Shown piece after piece: positions 1-10,300 of a stretch of 64,000 nt of DNA. The DNA is taken from the NCBI GenBank assembly GCA_937875815.1, contig CALFHU010000097.1, positions 1 to 64,000 of the forward strand, in the 5' to 3' direction. The translations under genes were made by a program, and so were the position numbers. Within the stretch, counting starts at the first letter, position 1. Every line of letters starts with the position of its first letter. The notes beneath the pieces were generated by a model. The model had not been told where the DNA came from, did no database searches, and worked only from the letters and a program-made list of their open reading frames with translations. The DNA is from UBA4592 sp002365735. GTDB taxonomy: Bacteria > Actinomycetota > Actinomycetes > S36-B12.

Positions 1-2595
1 GACATGGCTTACAACTTCATTGTCGATCGGTTCGGTCGACTCTATGAAGGACGCGGTGGCGGCATGGATCAGGCGGTGGTCGGCGGACACACAGCTGGAT
101 TCAATGACCAAACTTTTGCGGTTTCGGCCTTGGGAAACTTTCAGAATTTTAAGCCCAATGACCCAGAAATGGCCGCCATGGTCGATTCGGTTTCCTCGTT
201 GCTTGCTTGGAAATTGTCCATGAACCACCGCGATCCCAATGGTCAAATATCGCTCGTGTCTGATTCGAGTGCCGGAACGTCACAGTACGAACCCGGGCAA
301 ACGGCTACCGCGTTAGTTGTGGGTGGCCACGGTGACATTGGGTCAACGTCATGTCCTGGCAAACACTTAGAGGCGCAACTGCCGGCAATCCGAGCCGCAA
401 CCGGAGCGAAAATGGGTGCCAGCATGATTAACCCAACTGCTATTCCCGCTAATTGGGGCGAAGCACTGCCGGTGCGCATCACTGCGGCAACGAATGCGCC
501 ACTGGCATGGAATCTGTCTATTCGATCTCAATGTGGTGACGTAGTTCGTAGTCTCGCTGGTGGCCAAGGCGAACCTGGACAACTCGGTATCGATTGGGAT
601 AAAAACAACGATGCCGGCGCACCCGTCCCGCCGGGCACGTACACGGTAACCATGAATTCAACGGGCAATGGAGAAACGTTGTATCCGTGGATTGGACAAG
701 CCCGGGTCTTAGCAACGGAAGAGTCGCCGGCGGACCCTTGTGCTCCACCAGAAAGTTTCAGCCTGACCGGTTCTGGATACGGTCACGGCGTTGGCATGTC
801 CCAGTGGGGGGCGCGTGCAATGGCGAATGCCGGCATGGATGCCACATCAATTGTCAGCTACTACTACCCAGGCACGCAAGTAATTCCGGTACAAGACGAT
901 ATGGAAATCTCGGTTAACGTTGAATACAAAAAAGTGCGTGTTGACATGCAAAGTGAGGCACTTGATGCCAGCGGAGGGGCACTGGAAGTTTCCGTTGGCG
1001 GAGTAGTTATCCAAGGAAGTCCCGCAGATGTATTCCAATTTCGGAGTTCAGGTGGGCAAGTCGAAGTCGTCAAAATCACCGGTGGTGTGAGCACGGTCGT
1101 TGGCGTGGGCCCGTCAGCAACGGCAAGGCCGGTGGGAGCAACGCTCGTTCATGTCACCAATAAGGCCAGAGGTCTCTCTGCGGAGGGGAGCCGATTCCGC
1201 TATGGCTATTTCGAAGTAACGCCGGTTGCTGTCAGCGGCAAGGTGAAACTCAATGCGGTTAATCGGTTGCGACTGCACGACGAATACCTCTACGGCGTTG
1301 CCGAAGTATCCAATTCGTGGCCCGACGCGGCATTACAAGCCCAAGTGTTAGCGGCACGAACATATGCACTGTCCAAAATTGATGCCGGACTTCGGAAAAG
1401 TTGTAACTGCCACCTCGATGATGGTTATGGACCTTTCTCTGATCAAGCATTCGCCGGTTGGTCAAAGCAAGCCAGCGCCCAAGGGGAGCGTTGGGTTAAC
1501 GCGGTGAATGCCACAACCACCGCACCCAACGTTGGCCTCGCGATTCTCAAAGACGGCAAAGCAATCAAAGCCTTTTACTCCTCATCTAACGGAGGAGCCT
1601 CACAAGCGGTTGCGGATGCGTGGGGTGGCGCGGGGCTTCCCTATGCCGTCTCCGTTCCAGATCCATATTCAGTTGACCCCTCGAACCCGGATGCATCTTG
1701 GACAAAAGTGATCACTCAAGCAGAAGCCGCACAAGCTTTTGGGGTAGCTGGCGTCTGGCAATTAGCAGTGACTGAGCGGTTTGCGTCCGGTGCTGTGAAA
1801 ACTCTTGCGGCGACCTTGGCCGACGGCAGCATAGTTACCAAAACGGGGAATGAAATGCGTAGCTCGCTCGGACTCAAATCAAACTATGTCACCGCAATTG
1901 ATGGAGGCGCTGGAGTTCCGGTAGCGCAACCTGTCGCACCCGCGCCTGAGGTCCCTGTAGTGGTGGTACCACCAAGTGAGAGATCCGTTGCGTTGCGGAC
2001 AGCACCAAGAGCAGATCAACCAGCCGGCAAAGCAATGAAAGTGAAAGCCAAAGTTACCCCGGCAAAGAAAGGCTTACGCGTTTGGCTGCAACAACGTGTG
2101 GGTGAAGAATGGAAGACCCTCACCAAAAAGAAGACAAAGGCCAAAGGGAAAGTCACTTTTAAAATTAAAGATCCTTGGCCACCGGCCTCAACCCAGATTT
2201 ACCGGGTTGTGACCACTAAGAAGAAGGTTGTGGTTGGAGCTAGCCAAGAACTCGCCATCGGCGTGGTTCCCAGTGTGAAATCTCGCACTGTTGCTTTGAG
2301 CAGTCCTGCCGCTGTGAGTAAAACTGATCGGAAACGGGTAATCATCAAAGCCAAGATGCGCCCGAAAAAGAAGGGTTTAAAGGTGTGGGGACAAGTATTG
2401 GTCAGCGGCGACCCGGCGTCCGGCGAGTGGCGCACCGTCGGCAAAACCAAGACCAAAGGCAAGGGAAAGATCGTCTTTAAGGTGAAGAAAAAGGAAGTCC
2501 CACCTGTTGGAGCTACTTACGTGTTTCGGCTAGTCGTTGTCGATAACCGCCAGGCAGCCGGTGTGAGTCCGCTCGTGAGGATCACGGTTAACTAG
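1..2595 (+). CDS. PGRP-type N-acetylmuramoyl-L-alanine amidase with SpoIID domain, 5' end outside window
   Basis: The reading frame is open to the left edge, so the N-terminus and the first zinc ligand lie outside the window. The visible part begins inside a peptidoglycan-recognition amidase domain (AYNFIVDRFGRLYEGR) and keeps its later zinc site (GGHGDIGSTSCPG, about residues 108-120). A SpoIID/LytB-type region follows, with GYGHGVGMSQWGA near residue 260 and LYGVAEVSNSWPDAALQAQVLAARTYAL near 430-460. The tail from about residue 660 holds two similar lysine-rich beta modules of about 95 residues. Known families suggest it cleaves peptide stems and glycan strands outside the cell. The lysine-rich tail may bind anionic wall polymers (inference). 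It is convergent with the TIGR03089 gene, overlapping it by 8 bp. Confidence 0.9.
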   Translation, partial: DMAYNFIVDRFGRLYEGRGGGMDQAVVGGHTAGFNDQTFAVSALGNFQNFKPNDPEMAAMVDSVSSLLAWKLSMNHRDPNGQISLVSDSSAGTSQYEPGQTATALVVGGHGDIGSTSCPGKHLEAQLPAIRAATGAKMGASMINPTAIPANWGEALPVRITAATNAPLAWNLSIRSQCGDVVRSLAGGQGEPGQLGIDWDKNNDAGAPVPPGTYTVTMNSTGNGETLYPWIGQARVLATEESPADPCAPPESFSLTGSGYGHGVGMSQWGARAMANAGMDATSIVSYYYPGTQVIPVQDDMEISVNVEYKKVRVDMQSEALDASGGALEVSVGGVVIQGSPADVFQFRSSGGQVEVVKITGGVSTVVGVGPSATARPVGATLVHVTNKARGLSAEGSRFRYGYFEVTPVAVSGKVKLNAVNRLRLHDEYLYGVAEVSNSWPDAALQAQVLAARTYALSKIDAGLRKSCNCHLDDGYGPFSDQAFAGWSKQASAQGERWVNAVNATTTAPNVGLAILKDGKAIKAFYSSSNGGASQAVADAWGGAGLPYAVSVPDPYSVDPSNPDASWTKVITQAEAAQAFGVAGVWQLAVTERFASGAVKTLAATLADGSIVTKTGNEMRSSLGLKSNYVTAIDGGAGVPVAQPVAPAPEVPVVVVPPSERSVALRTAPRADQPAGKAMKVKAKVTPAKKGLRVWLQQRVGEEWKTLTKKKTKAKGKVTFKIKDPWPPASTQIYRVVTTKKKVVVGASQELAIGVVPSVKSRTVALSSPAAVSKTDRKRVIIKAKMRPKKKGLKVWGQVLVSGDPASGEWRTVGKTKTKGKGKIVFKVKKKEVPPVGATYVFRLVVVDNRQAAGVSPLVRITVN

Positions 2596-3259
2596 AACGC
2601 AATAATTTGCAGGTTATTTGTTCTTGGGCAATCAGATTTTCATCGAGGTGATCGGTCAGCACAACGGATCCGCTGAACACAAGTGGTAAGACAAATGGGA
2701 TAAGCAGATTTGGCAAAACGCTTCCGGTATCAATGCCAATTCGGTCTTTCGCAGCCACCCCATGGTCTTCGCCCCATTGCAGCGCTTGCTCAACGAGCGC
2801 ACCGTGCGATGCGAAATATTCCGGATACATCCACGAATCGGGTTGACCAAGTACCTCGGCGGTGATCTCGTACTCGCAACCTTGTGGGCGACCCCACACG
2901 TCGGTTGACACCCCGTAGACCTCCCCATCAAAACCAACAGATGCTTCGCTGACCTGAGCAGCGGCGACAATGGCGATATCGGCATTTGCCGACACCAATT
3001 GCGCTCCGGCTATCAGTGTGGCGGCCTGCCAGATGCTCTGTTGCCAGCTCCAGCCAAGATCCACGCGAACTAAAGCTCCTGGTTCAACGTCAAGCAGGTC
3101 TCGCAGGGCATTGGCAGCTTTTGCGGCGCCGTTTGTAAAAGTGGTAACCGAAAGTTCAATGCGCCCACTATCGACGAAATTTGTCGTAATGAAAGGCTGC
3201 TGTGGATCGGGAAAACCGGTGAGCAGTTGCCAAATATCTTTTGTTCCAGGAGTCTTCAC
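2588..3259 (-). CDS. TIGR03089 family protein
   Basis: A protein of 223 residues resembling the actinobacterial TIGR03089 family (Rv3268 in M. tuberculosis), of unknown function. Recognisable stretches are LDVEPGALVRVDLGWSWQQS and the internal GVSTDVWGRPQG. Members look like a truncated AMP-binding-enzyme fold without a catalytic core. The open frame reaches back to 3361, but the longer N-terminus would overlap the divergent nucleotidyltransferase gene. The GTG at 3259 gives the usual family length and sits 7 nt after a TACGAT -10 hexamer, so I use it; GTG at 3265 is possible. It is adjacent to the sugar nucleotidyltransferase, as in other actinobacteria. Confidence 0.8.
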   Translation of the reverse strand: MKTPGTKDIWQLLTGFPDPQQPFITTNFVDSGRIELSVTTFTNGAAKAANALRDLLDVEPGALVRVDLGWSWQQSIWQAATLIAGAQLVSANADIAIVAAAQVSEASVGFDGEVYGVSTDVWGRPQGCEYEITAEVLGQPDSWMYPEYFASHGALVEQALQWGEDHGVAAKDRIGIDTGSVLPNLLIPFVLPLVFSGSVVLTDHLDENLIAQEQITCKLLRSS

Positions 3260-3266
3260 GCACACG

Positions 3267-3272
3267 ATCGTA
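3267..3272 (-). promoter_or_regulatory. -10 hexamer, probably leaderless promoter of the TIGR03089 gene
   Basis: TACGAT on the minus strand ends 7 nt before the GTG at 3259. No Shine-Dalgarno sequence is visible. It lies in the 44-bp gap to the divergent gene at 3304. Confidence 0.4.
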
Positions 3273-3303
3273 CGTCGCAAGGCTCTTATGGCAAGGTGAC
3301 CCC

Positions 3304-4380
3304 ATGCGCGAAGCAATCCTTCTCGTTGGTGGCCAGGGAACCCGACTGCGCCCACTAACAATCAACACGCCAAAGCCGATGCTGCCCGTTGCCGGCGTCC
3401 CGTTCACCGTTCATCAGATTATGCGGGCACGAGATGCGGGGATCACGCGGATTGTGTTGGCCACGAGCTACCGCGCCGAAATATTTGCTAGCTTCATCGC
3501 AGATTCAGATTTAGGAATTGAAGTCGTGATTGCAACCGAAGAGGTTCCTTTGGGTACCGGGGGAGCGATTCGATTTGCTTCCGGGTTTCTCACAGGTGGC
3601 CCCGAAGATCCCGTGGTGATTTTTAACGGTGATGTCCTTACCGGTGTGAACATTGACGCACTGATCACAAACCACGAGGACACCTCTGCCGACGTCACCC
3701 TGTACTTGACAAGGGTCGCAGATCCCCGCGCCTACGGCTTAGTACCCACCTCGCCTGACGGTCGGGTCCTGCAGTTCCTCGAAAAACCGCAAACCCCGGA
3801 AGAAATCGTGACCGACCAAATCAATGCGGGTTGCTATGTCTTCACTCGTTCGGTGATTGATTCAATTCCCGAAGGCAGGCCAGTTTCGGTGGAGCGCGAA
3901 ATCTTCCCTGCTCTGTTGGCCGCGGATCGCGCGGTCATGGGAGTCGTTGATTCTGGATATTGGCTAGATCTTGGCCAACCCAGGGACTTTGTCGCTGGAT
4001 CCGTTGATCTGGTGTTAGGCAATGCTCCTTCGCCTGCGGTCACGAAGCCGGGTGAGTCGCTGATTCTTTCCGGCACCACGATTGCGGCTTCGGCGAGCAT
4101 TTGCGGGGGCACCACAATTGGCAGAGGGACGAAGGTCGGTGCCAACAGCGAAGTTCGGGCAAGTGTGGTCTTTGACTCGGCATCCATTGGATCCAATGTG
4201 AGTATTACCAACAGCATTATTGGACAGGGCGCAATGATTGGCGACTCGTGCGTTATTGCTGACAGCGTTGTTGGGGACTTCGCCCAGATCGGAGCTGGGA
4301 ACGAATTGCGCAATGGCGCAAGGGTCTGGGTTAATGCCGAACTTGGCGAGCTAGTTGTCCGTTTTTCCTCTGATAAATAA
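3304..4380 (+). CDS. Sugar-1-phosphate nucleotidyltransferase (mannose-1-phosphate guanylyltransferase-like)
   Basis: A protein of 358 residues. The N-terminal nucleotidyltransferase domain starts MREAILLVGGQGTRLRPLT, the GG-GTRL(R)PLT nucleotide-binding loop, and has the KP and metal-site region FNGDVLTG near residue 107. From about residue 245 there are hexapeptide-type left-handed beta-helix repeats. The closest known family is the M. tuberculosis Rv3264c type, which makes GDP-mannose from mannose-1-phosphate and GTP. That fits manB and manA in the same block, but the exact sugar cannot be read from sequence. The ATG at 3304 is preceded by CAAGGT ending 7 nt upstream. The frame is open further upstream to 3241, but that part overlaps the divergent gene and does not look like this family. 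Confidence 0.85.
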   Translation: MREAILLVGGQGTRLRPLTINTPKPMLPVAGVPFTVHQIMRARDAGITRIVLATSYRAEIFASFIADSDLGIEVVIATEEVPLGTGGAIRFASGFLTGGPEDPVVIFNGDVLTGVNIDALITNHEDTSADVTLYLTRVADPRAYGLVPTSPDGRVLQFLEKPQTPEEIVTDQINAGCYVFTRSVIDSIPEGRPVSVEREIFPALLAADRAVMGVVDSGYWLDLGQPRDFVAGSVDLVLGNAPSPAVTKPGESLILSGTTIAASASICGGTTIGRGTKVGANSEVRASVVFDSASIGSNVSITNSIIGQGAMIGDSCVIADSVVGDFAQIGAGNELRNGARVWVNAELGELVVRFSSDK

Positions 4381-4384
4381 TTTC

Positions 4385-5755
4385 TTAATCAAGCAGGAAA
4401 CCAACCGCACTTTTAGGCGGGCGCTGGCTTGGGATTGATTCTGGGACTCCAATAGCGACCGCGCCAAGAGGCAAAAGACTGCTGTGTAGACCCAAGTGAT
4501 TGCGCACTGTTTCAGCACAAAACAGCGTTGAGGAGATCCAAGCCGATCCGTAGCCTTGGCTGCTGACACTGATGAGAAAGTTTTCTACTGCAGCACCACC
4601 GGCGACAAGAAACATGTCTCGTTCACTGTTGTTGCGACCACCCGCTTCGGGGTAGGTGTGCGCGCCGGATGCAAGGTCCATGAACGCAAACACGACACAT
4701 GGCGCAGTACGCAAGATGTCACCTCTGGCAATGCGCTTGGATACTTCGTCTTGTGATTTTCCTTCAGCTTGCAAGTCGCGCTGCCAGGTTGCAGCCATGG
4801 CGTCAAGTAGTGCGATGCGTTTCTGCTGGTGCTGTGGGTCGTTGAAATGGAGAACCAGAAATCTCCAAGGTGTGGTGTGATGCGGTGCGGGCGCAGTGAC
4901 TGCGGCCTCTATTGCGGTCTGGATTACACCCTGGGGGACTTCAACATGCGTGAAACTGCGAATAGTGCGGCGATCGGTAATTGCCCGCTCTTTCCCAAGC
5001 GCAATTGCTTCAGCAGTACCAAGGGAAAATAGGTCTTCTTCGGTCGGGCGAATGATTGAGCGCGCGCCAGGTCCGTGCTCTTGGGTGACGAGGTGGCCCA
5101 GCCCCCGAACAATTGCGAAAGGGGTTAAGGAGTCCTTCGGCCTGACTAATTCACTCGCTGCCGCGATTTCATCTGCCACGGCTACGATGGTCATTTCTAA
5201 AGCGCGGCCGAAAGCATCTGGTTTACCGGTGAGGTCGTCGAGTACGGTGATTCCGGCAGCGCCGATTGCGTGATCGGTCACGCCCAGGCGCCAAGCACGC
5301 CCGAGTGTGTCGGTGATGATTACACCAATACTCACCCCCGCACGCTCCTCGATTTTCTCTCGAATTCCGCGCGCGCTGTGATCTGAGTCAACGGGCAGCA
5401 ACACGATCGTTCCCGGTTCGGTGTTGCTGGCATCAACTCCCGCGGCTGCGAGAATCAAGCCGGCGTGGGTTTCAACAATCGTGGTTACACCTCGATCGTG
5501 AACTTTTGTTGCGACCACGCGCTTGGCCTGCGACCTAATTGCGGATTCGCGGTCATTGGCTTCGGTGACCACGCGCCCCTCGCATTTAGCGACCACTTTG
5601 CTCGTGATCACGATTATGTCCCCGTTGTGCAAGGTATTCGTGGGGCTGAGGGAATCAAGGAACATAGCGACCAAGTCATCTTGTGATGTGAATTGGTGGT
5701 CGGTTGGTATCCCGAAAACCTGAACGACCGCAGATGTGTTCATCGGAAATCGCAC
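4385..5755 (-). CDS. fbiB: Bifunctional F420:gamma-glutamyl ligase / dehydro-F420-0 reductase (FbiB)
   Basis: A full-length FbiB of up to 456 residues; the M. tuberculosis protein has about 448. Residues 1 to about 250 are a CofE-type ligase domain (NGDIIVITSKVVAKCEGR, then DTLGRAWRLGVTDHAIG) that adds glutamates to F420-0. Residues about 255-456 are a nitroreductase-fold FMN domain (ITDRRTIRSFTHVEVP, PHHTTPWRFLVL) that reduces the dehydro precursor. It lies directly behind fbiA: the GTG at 5755 abuts the fbiA stop codon, and an ATG at 5743 is an alternative start. The pair forms an fbiAB operon divergent from whiB2. fbiC and fbiD are not in the window. Confidence 0.93.
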   Translation of the reverse strand: MRFPMNTSAVVQVFGIPTDHQFTSQDDLVAMFLDSLSPTNTLHNGDIIVITSKVVAKCEGRVVTEANDRESAIRSQAKRVVATKVHDRGVTTIVETHAGLILAAAGVDASNTEPGTIVLLPVDSDHSARGIREKIEERAGVSIGVIITDTLGRAWRLGVTDHAIGAAGITVLDDLTGKPDAFGRALEMTIVAVADEIAAASELVRPKDSLTPFAIVRGLGHLVTQEHGPGARSIIRPTEEDLFSLGTAEAIALGKERAITDRRTIRSFTHVEVPQGVIQTAIEAAVTAPAPHHTTPWRFLVLHFNDPQHQQKRIALLDAMAATWQRDLQAEGKSQDEVSKRIARGDILRTAPCVVFAFMDLASGAHTYPEAGGRNNSERDMFLVAGGAAVENFLISVSSQGYGSAWISSTLFCAETVRNHLGLHSSLLPLGAVAIGVPESIPSQRPPKSAVGFLLD

Positions 5756-6733
5756 TTAGTTTGCGAGCACCAAATCAAGGGCCGAGTTGGCCATTGCACC
5801 GGCAGCATCAACGTCGGTCATGAGGAGCGGAATTGCGCGAGCGGTGATCCCCAGGTCTTCGATCTCGCCCAAAGAGTCGGCATCCGTGTGATCGATCAAC
5901 CAATAGTCTAAAAGTCCACCATCAGATCTTGATCCGTAATGCCGCGCAACTGCCGCGGCATTTGTCTCGACGTTAATTGCGCTCAAGCATGCGTCAGCCA
6001 TGCCGCGTACGGGGGCATTGTTTACGATTGGAGACAGGCCAATCACGGGAGCTGAAGTATTGCGAATCGCGTCGGTCACTCCAGGGATGGCAAGGATCGT
6101 GCCGATTGACACTACAGGATTGCTCGGTGGCAAGACGACCAAGTCAGCGCTAAGGATTGCATCGATTACGCCAGGTGCAGGCTGCGCGGTGTCAAGTCCA
6201 ACCTGAATGAATTCGTGGGCTGGCAGTTTCGCACCGTAGCGTATCCACCACTCTTGAAAATGTATGGCTACGCGTGCGCCAGTATCCGGATGGTCAACAA
6301 CAACGTGAGTTTCGCAGCGACTGTCTGACATGGGAATCAAGTTGATGCCCGGCTGCCAACGATCACAGAGTGCGGTGGTGACTTCGCTGAGGGTGTAACC
6401 GGCATTAAGGGAAGTCGTGCGGATCAGGTGGGTGGCCAAGTCCTTGTCGCCGAGGCCAAACCAAGTGGGATCGACGCCGTAAGCGGCAAGTTCATCTTTT
6501 GCGGTGAAAGTTTCGCCTTCGCGTCCCCAACCGCGCTCGACACTGATGCCGCCGCCGAGGGTGTACATCACGGTGTCAAGATCTGGGCAGACCCGCACGC
6601 CGTGCACCCAAATATCGTCACCAGTGTTTGCGATTACGGTGACGTCTACTTCCCGGGTCACCTTTTTTGATTGGGTCAGGCCACGAAGAAAGCGGGCACC
6701 GCCGATGCCTCCGGCGAGGGCAGTGATTTTCAC
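5756..6733 (-). CDS. fbiA: 2-phospho-L-lactate transferase family enzyme of F420 synthesis (FbiA/CofD)
   Basis: A protein of 325 residues. It begins VKITALAGGIGGARFLRGL, the signature of CofD/FbiA, and has NTGDDIWVHGVRVCPDLDT near residue 44 and GWGREGETF. It transfers the phospho-lactyl or phospho-enolpyruvyl moiety from its GDP-activated form to the deazaflavin Fo, giving (dehydro-)F420-0 in the cytoplasm. The GTG at 6733 gives the family length, with AAAGAT ending 7 nt upstream. The open frame extends to 6802 but the extra residues look unrelated. It is first in an operon with fbiB and divergent from whiB2, the same neighbourhood as Rv3261-Rv3260c. Confidence 0.93.
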   Translation of the reverse strand: MKITALAGGIGGARFLRGLTQSKKVTREVDVTVIANTGDDIWVHGVRVCPDLDTVMYTLGGGISVERGWGREGETFTAKDELAAYGVDPTWFGLGDKDLATHLIRTTSLNAGYTLSEVTTALCDRWQPGINLIPMSDSRCETHVVVDHPDTGARVAIHFQEWWIRYGAKLPAHEFIQVGLDTAQPAPGVIDAILSADLVVLPPSNPVVSIGTILAIPGVTDAIRNTSAPVIGLSPIVNNAPVRGMADACLSAINVETNAAAVARHYGSRSDGGLLDYWLIDHTDADSLGEIEDLGITARAIPLLMTDVDAAGAMANSALDLVLAN

Positions 6734-6864
6734 GGCGCTATCTTTGCACGACCTGCTTACCATGGCGCGTCCCCCGCCATGGGGACAAAAAATTGCAGAC
6801 ACACCGAGATTTGAGGTTTTTTACAAGAAATCTCAGAAAATTGCCCTAAATGTCTGTTTTGCGC

Positions 6865-6895
6865 TTGACCTTTGTGAATCACACCCTTGTAATAC
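6865..6895 (+). promoter_or_regulatory. Candidate promoter of whiB2
   Basis: TTGACC at 6865-6870 and TAATAC at 6890-6895 are separated by 19 bp. This would give a leader of about 45 nt before the ATG at 6947, which has a good ribosome site (gaggagg). The spacing is slightly long, so this is tentative. Confidence 0.45.
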
Positions 6896-6946
6896 AGAGT
6901 AGCGAAAGAAAAATCTGTACTGGAATTTTGGGTCGAGGAGGAATTC

Positions 6947-7258
6947 ATGGTGGGTGATACGCAGTTCATTGCGCAGGTCGTCACGCAACCGGCGCAAGGA
7001 GCCGTGCTGGGCTTGGTGCCTCTGTCAGACGCGCAGGAGCTGGCGTGGCAGGAACAGGCCTTGTGCGCGCAGACCGACCCTGAGGCATTCTTCCCGGAAA
7101 AAGGCGGAAGTACCCGTGAGGCCAAAAAAGTATGCCTCTCCTGTGAAGTACGTGTGGATTGCTTGGAATATGCCCTCGAGCAAGATGAACGTTTTGGAAT
7201 CTGGGGAGGCCTTTCTGAACGGGAGCGCCGTCGCCTGAAAAAACTCGCTATTTCGTAG
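6947..7258 (+). CDS. whiB2: WhiB-family iron-sulfur regulator (WhiB2/WhmD type)
   Basis: A protein of 103 residues with the four cluster cysteines C40, C63, C66 and C72 (CxxC from 63 to 66), the FGIWGG turn near residue 85, and the basic tail ERERRRLKK for DNA contact. The family binds a [4Fe-4S] cluster and usually works with the principal sigma factor. The fbiAB neighbourhood equals that of M. tuberculosis whiB2 (Rv3260c), whose relatives WhmD and WhiB control septation in mycobacteria and Streptomyces. The orthology is inferred from synteny and sequence. The start is fixed by a strong gaggagg ribosome site. Confidence 0.9.
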   Translation: MVGDTQFIAQVVTQPAQGAVLGLVPLSDAQELAWQEQALCAQTDPEAFFPEKGGSTREAKKVCLSCEVRVDCLEYALEQDERFGIWGGLSERERRRLKKLAIS

Positions 7259-7308
7259 GCACTTCGGCGCGACTGCGCGTGCACTCCAGCCTAGGCTTGT
7301 CTGCGTCG

Positions 7309-7314
7309 TAAGGT
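7309..7314 (+). promoter_or_regulatory. -10 hexamer, probably leaderless promoter of the GT2 gene
   Basis: TAAGGT ends 7 nt before the GTG at 7321. It decides for this start over the in-frame GTG at 7315. Confidence 0.4.
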
Positions 7315-7320
7315 GTGTCG

Positions 7321-10300
7321 GTGAGTGAAATCGGCTTTGAGCCAGAACCGGCGCTTGGCGGGGACCCTCAATGGTTCGACCAAGATGTCAGCTATGACTT
7401 CGATGAAGAGCCCATCAGCGAACCGGTAATAGCGCGTTCGCACTTTGTCACCACGGTTCTCGTCTCCCACAACGGAGCGACCTGGTTACCTGCGGTACTT
7501 ACTCAACTCGCTCGCACCACCAGACCCCCCGAAGTAATTGTCGGAGTCGATGCCCGATCAACAGATACATCCCTAGAAATTTTGACCCAGAGCTTGGGAG
7601 CAGATCGGGTGGTGGCCCTAGCTGAGAACCAGGGTTTCGGGGCGTGTGTTGACGCGGGATTGGGTTTGGTGCCGCGACCGGATTTCCGCGCAGACGCTCG
7701 TCCGGCTGACACAATTGAATGGATCTGGCTGTTGCACGACGACTGCGCACCAGACTCAACCGCACTGGAGCAGCTCTTATTGGCCGCAGACCGTCACCCC
7801 AGCGTTGCCGTACTGGGCCCCAAGATTCTCGGTTGGCATGACCGCAGGCTCCTACTGGAAGTGGGCGTGGGCATCACCTCGGACGGTCGGCGGGTAACCG
7901 GGCTTGAACGTGGCGAGCATGACCAAGGTCAACATGATGGTGAGCGCGATGTATTGGCGGTCAGTTCCGCCGGGATGCTCGTCAGGCGCGATATTTTCGA
8001 TGCCCTAGGGGGCTTTGACCCGGAGCTGCCGCTTTTTCGCGATGATTTAGATTTGTGCTGGCGGGCCCACCGCATGGGTGAGCGCGTGATTATTGCTACG
8101 GGCGCACAAATGCACCACCGCGAAGCGTCCGCACACGGTCGCAGGCTTGACAATCAGAGCCGCCTGGAAAGCTCACGTCTGCTTCGTGCAGATCGGGAAG
8201 CCGCAGTTCACGTGCTACTTGCCCATTCCGCTGGCGTAGCCGCAGTTTTGATTGGCCTGCGTTTATTTTTGGGCAGCGTGATTCGCTCGCTGGGGTATTT
8301 GTTGGGCAAAGATGCGAGTGCTGCGGGAGCCGAAATCGGTGCAGTCGTATCTGTAATCCTTCATCCGTCGCGGTTGCGACGTTCGCGCGCACTTGTTGCC
8401 GTGACGTCGACCGAACCCGCCTCAGTCGTTCGACATTTGCGACCGAGTACGTGGGAGCAGATCCGGTCTCTGGGAGAGGCCGCGGCCGGCCTTGCCACAA
8501 CAAGTGGGTCAACAACTAATACGCTCAGCGCACTTGATTCGGGTCCAGTCGATGAAGACGCGTCCTACCTGGAAGAATCCTCTGCCGGCTTGTTCAAAAG
8601 GGTGCTTCGCAAGCCCAGCGTTGCAATAATTGTGCTGTTGACGCTCATTGCCGCCGCGGCAACCCGATCACTATGGCTCGGCGAAGGAGTAATCCAAGGC
8701 GGGGCGCTTTTGCCAAGTCCGTGGGGGGCATCGGATCTATGGAACTTCTACTTCCAAGGGTGGCACAATGTTGGCCCCGGCTCGGTAAGTGATTCACCGC
8801 CGTATCTTGCGGTGATAGCAGCCCTGTCAACAATCACGTTGGGCAAAGCCACCCTCGCGGTGAATTTCATGTTGTTATTGGCAATTCCGCTGGCCGGTTG
8901 GGCCGCTTACTTTGCGTCGCGGGTTCTGATCCCGAGCAAGGCGATTCGTTTCTGGGGTGCAGCAACGTACGCGCTTTTGCCAGCCATGACGGGTTCACTT
9001 GCACAGGGTCGATTGGGAACCAGCTTCGCTGCATTTATTTTGCCGTTCGCGCTACGTTCGGGGGTTCGCATGCTTACTCCCGATTCAACGAGAAGGCGCG
9101 CGGCCGGCACGGCATTGCTTTTTGCCTTGCTCCTCGCATTCGCTCCAGCGCTGTGGCTCATTTCACTGGTCTGTGCGGTTTTGGCACTAGCCTTTATCCG
9201 CCGAACCAAAGAAGCCGTGATCAAGGCGGCAATTACATTTGGCGCCTCATTTGCGGCCCTCGTTCCGTGGAGTTTCTCACTGGTACTTAATCCCGTGCAG
9301 TTTTTCTTTGAGCCGGGCTTAAATTCCGCGACTCTCACCGACCCAGATATTTCAATGGTAGATATTTTCCTGCTTCACCCCGGCGGCCCGGGAATGTCTC
9401 CGATCGTGATCACGATCGGGATTGTTCTTGCAGCTGTGCTTGCCCTCGTGCGCACCGATCGACGTTCGGTAGCTGTTCTTTTGATCACGGCTGCGTGGGT
9501 GGGAATACTGTTTGCCCTCGTTCAAGTTGTCTTTCTCTTCACACCTGCCGGTGCAACAACACAAATGCGCACCTGGCCTGGCCCGGCAACACTGTTTATT
9601 GGGCTGATGCTGATTGCTGCAGCGGCATTGGGCGCGCAGGGATTACGTACCCGGTTTATCGGGCAAAGTTTCAGTCTTGGACAGCCAATCGCGGCGATCG
9701 CTGTTCTTGCCGCGCTCGCCGCGCCATTACTGTCACTTTTGTGGCTTATTCCGGCCGATACCAGCGTGCTGGCCCGTAATTCGCCTGCGACTGTGCCAGC
9801 CTTTGTTGCCGCGGATGCATTCGGCCCACAAGCGCCACGAACACTCATGCTCACGCAACTGCCCGCCGGAAGTATCGAATACACGTTGATTAATGGGGAC
9901 GGCTTACGTCTCGGAGATGCGGACACGCCCCCGAGTTCGCAGGTGTGGCGCACAATCGATCCGTATGTTGCGGCGCTGGCCTCGGGGCGTGGTGGCGACG
10001 AGGTTGCCGCGTTGGGAGGTTACGGAGTCCGCTATGTGGCACTTGCCCCAGGATCGTCACAGGAAATCGTGCCAATTCTTGACGCTGAGCCCGGTTTGCG
10101 CCGGTTATCTAATTCTGACGGCGAAGTGCTGTGGCGCGTTTCTGGTGTCACTTCGCGGGCCCGCATCACCGATGGGGATATCCAGTCGCCGGTGGGCATC
10201 GCATCGCCGGAGGATCTGGGCACGGAACCGTACATTGAGCAAATATTGCCCGATGGCACAGGCACTCGCGTGCTCTATATCGGCACAGGCGCTGACTCCC

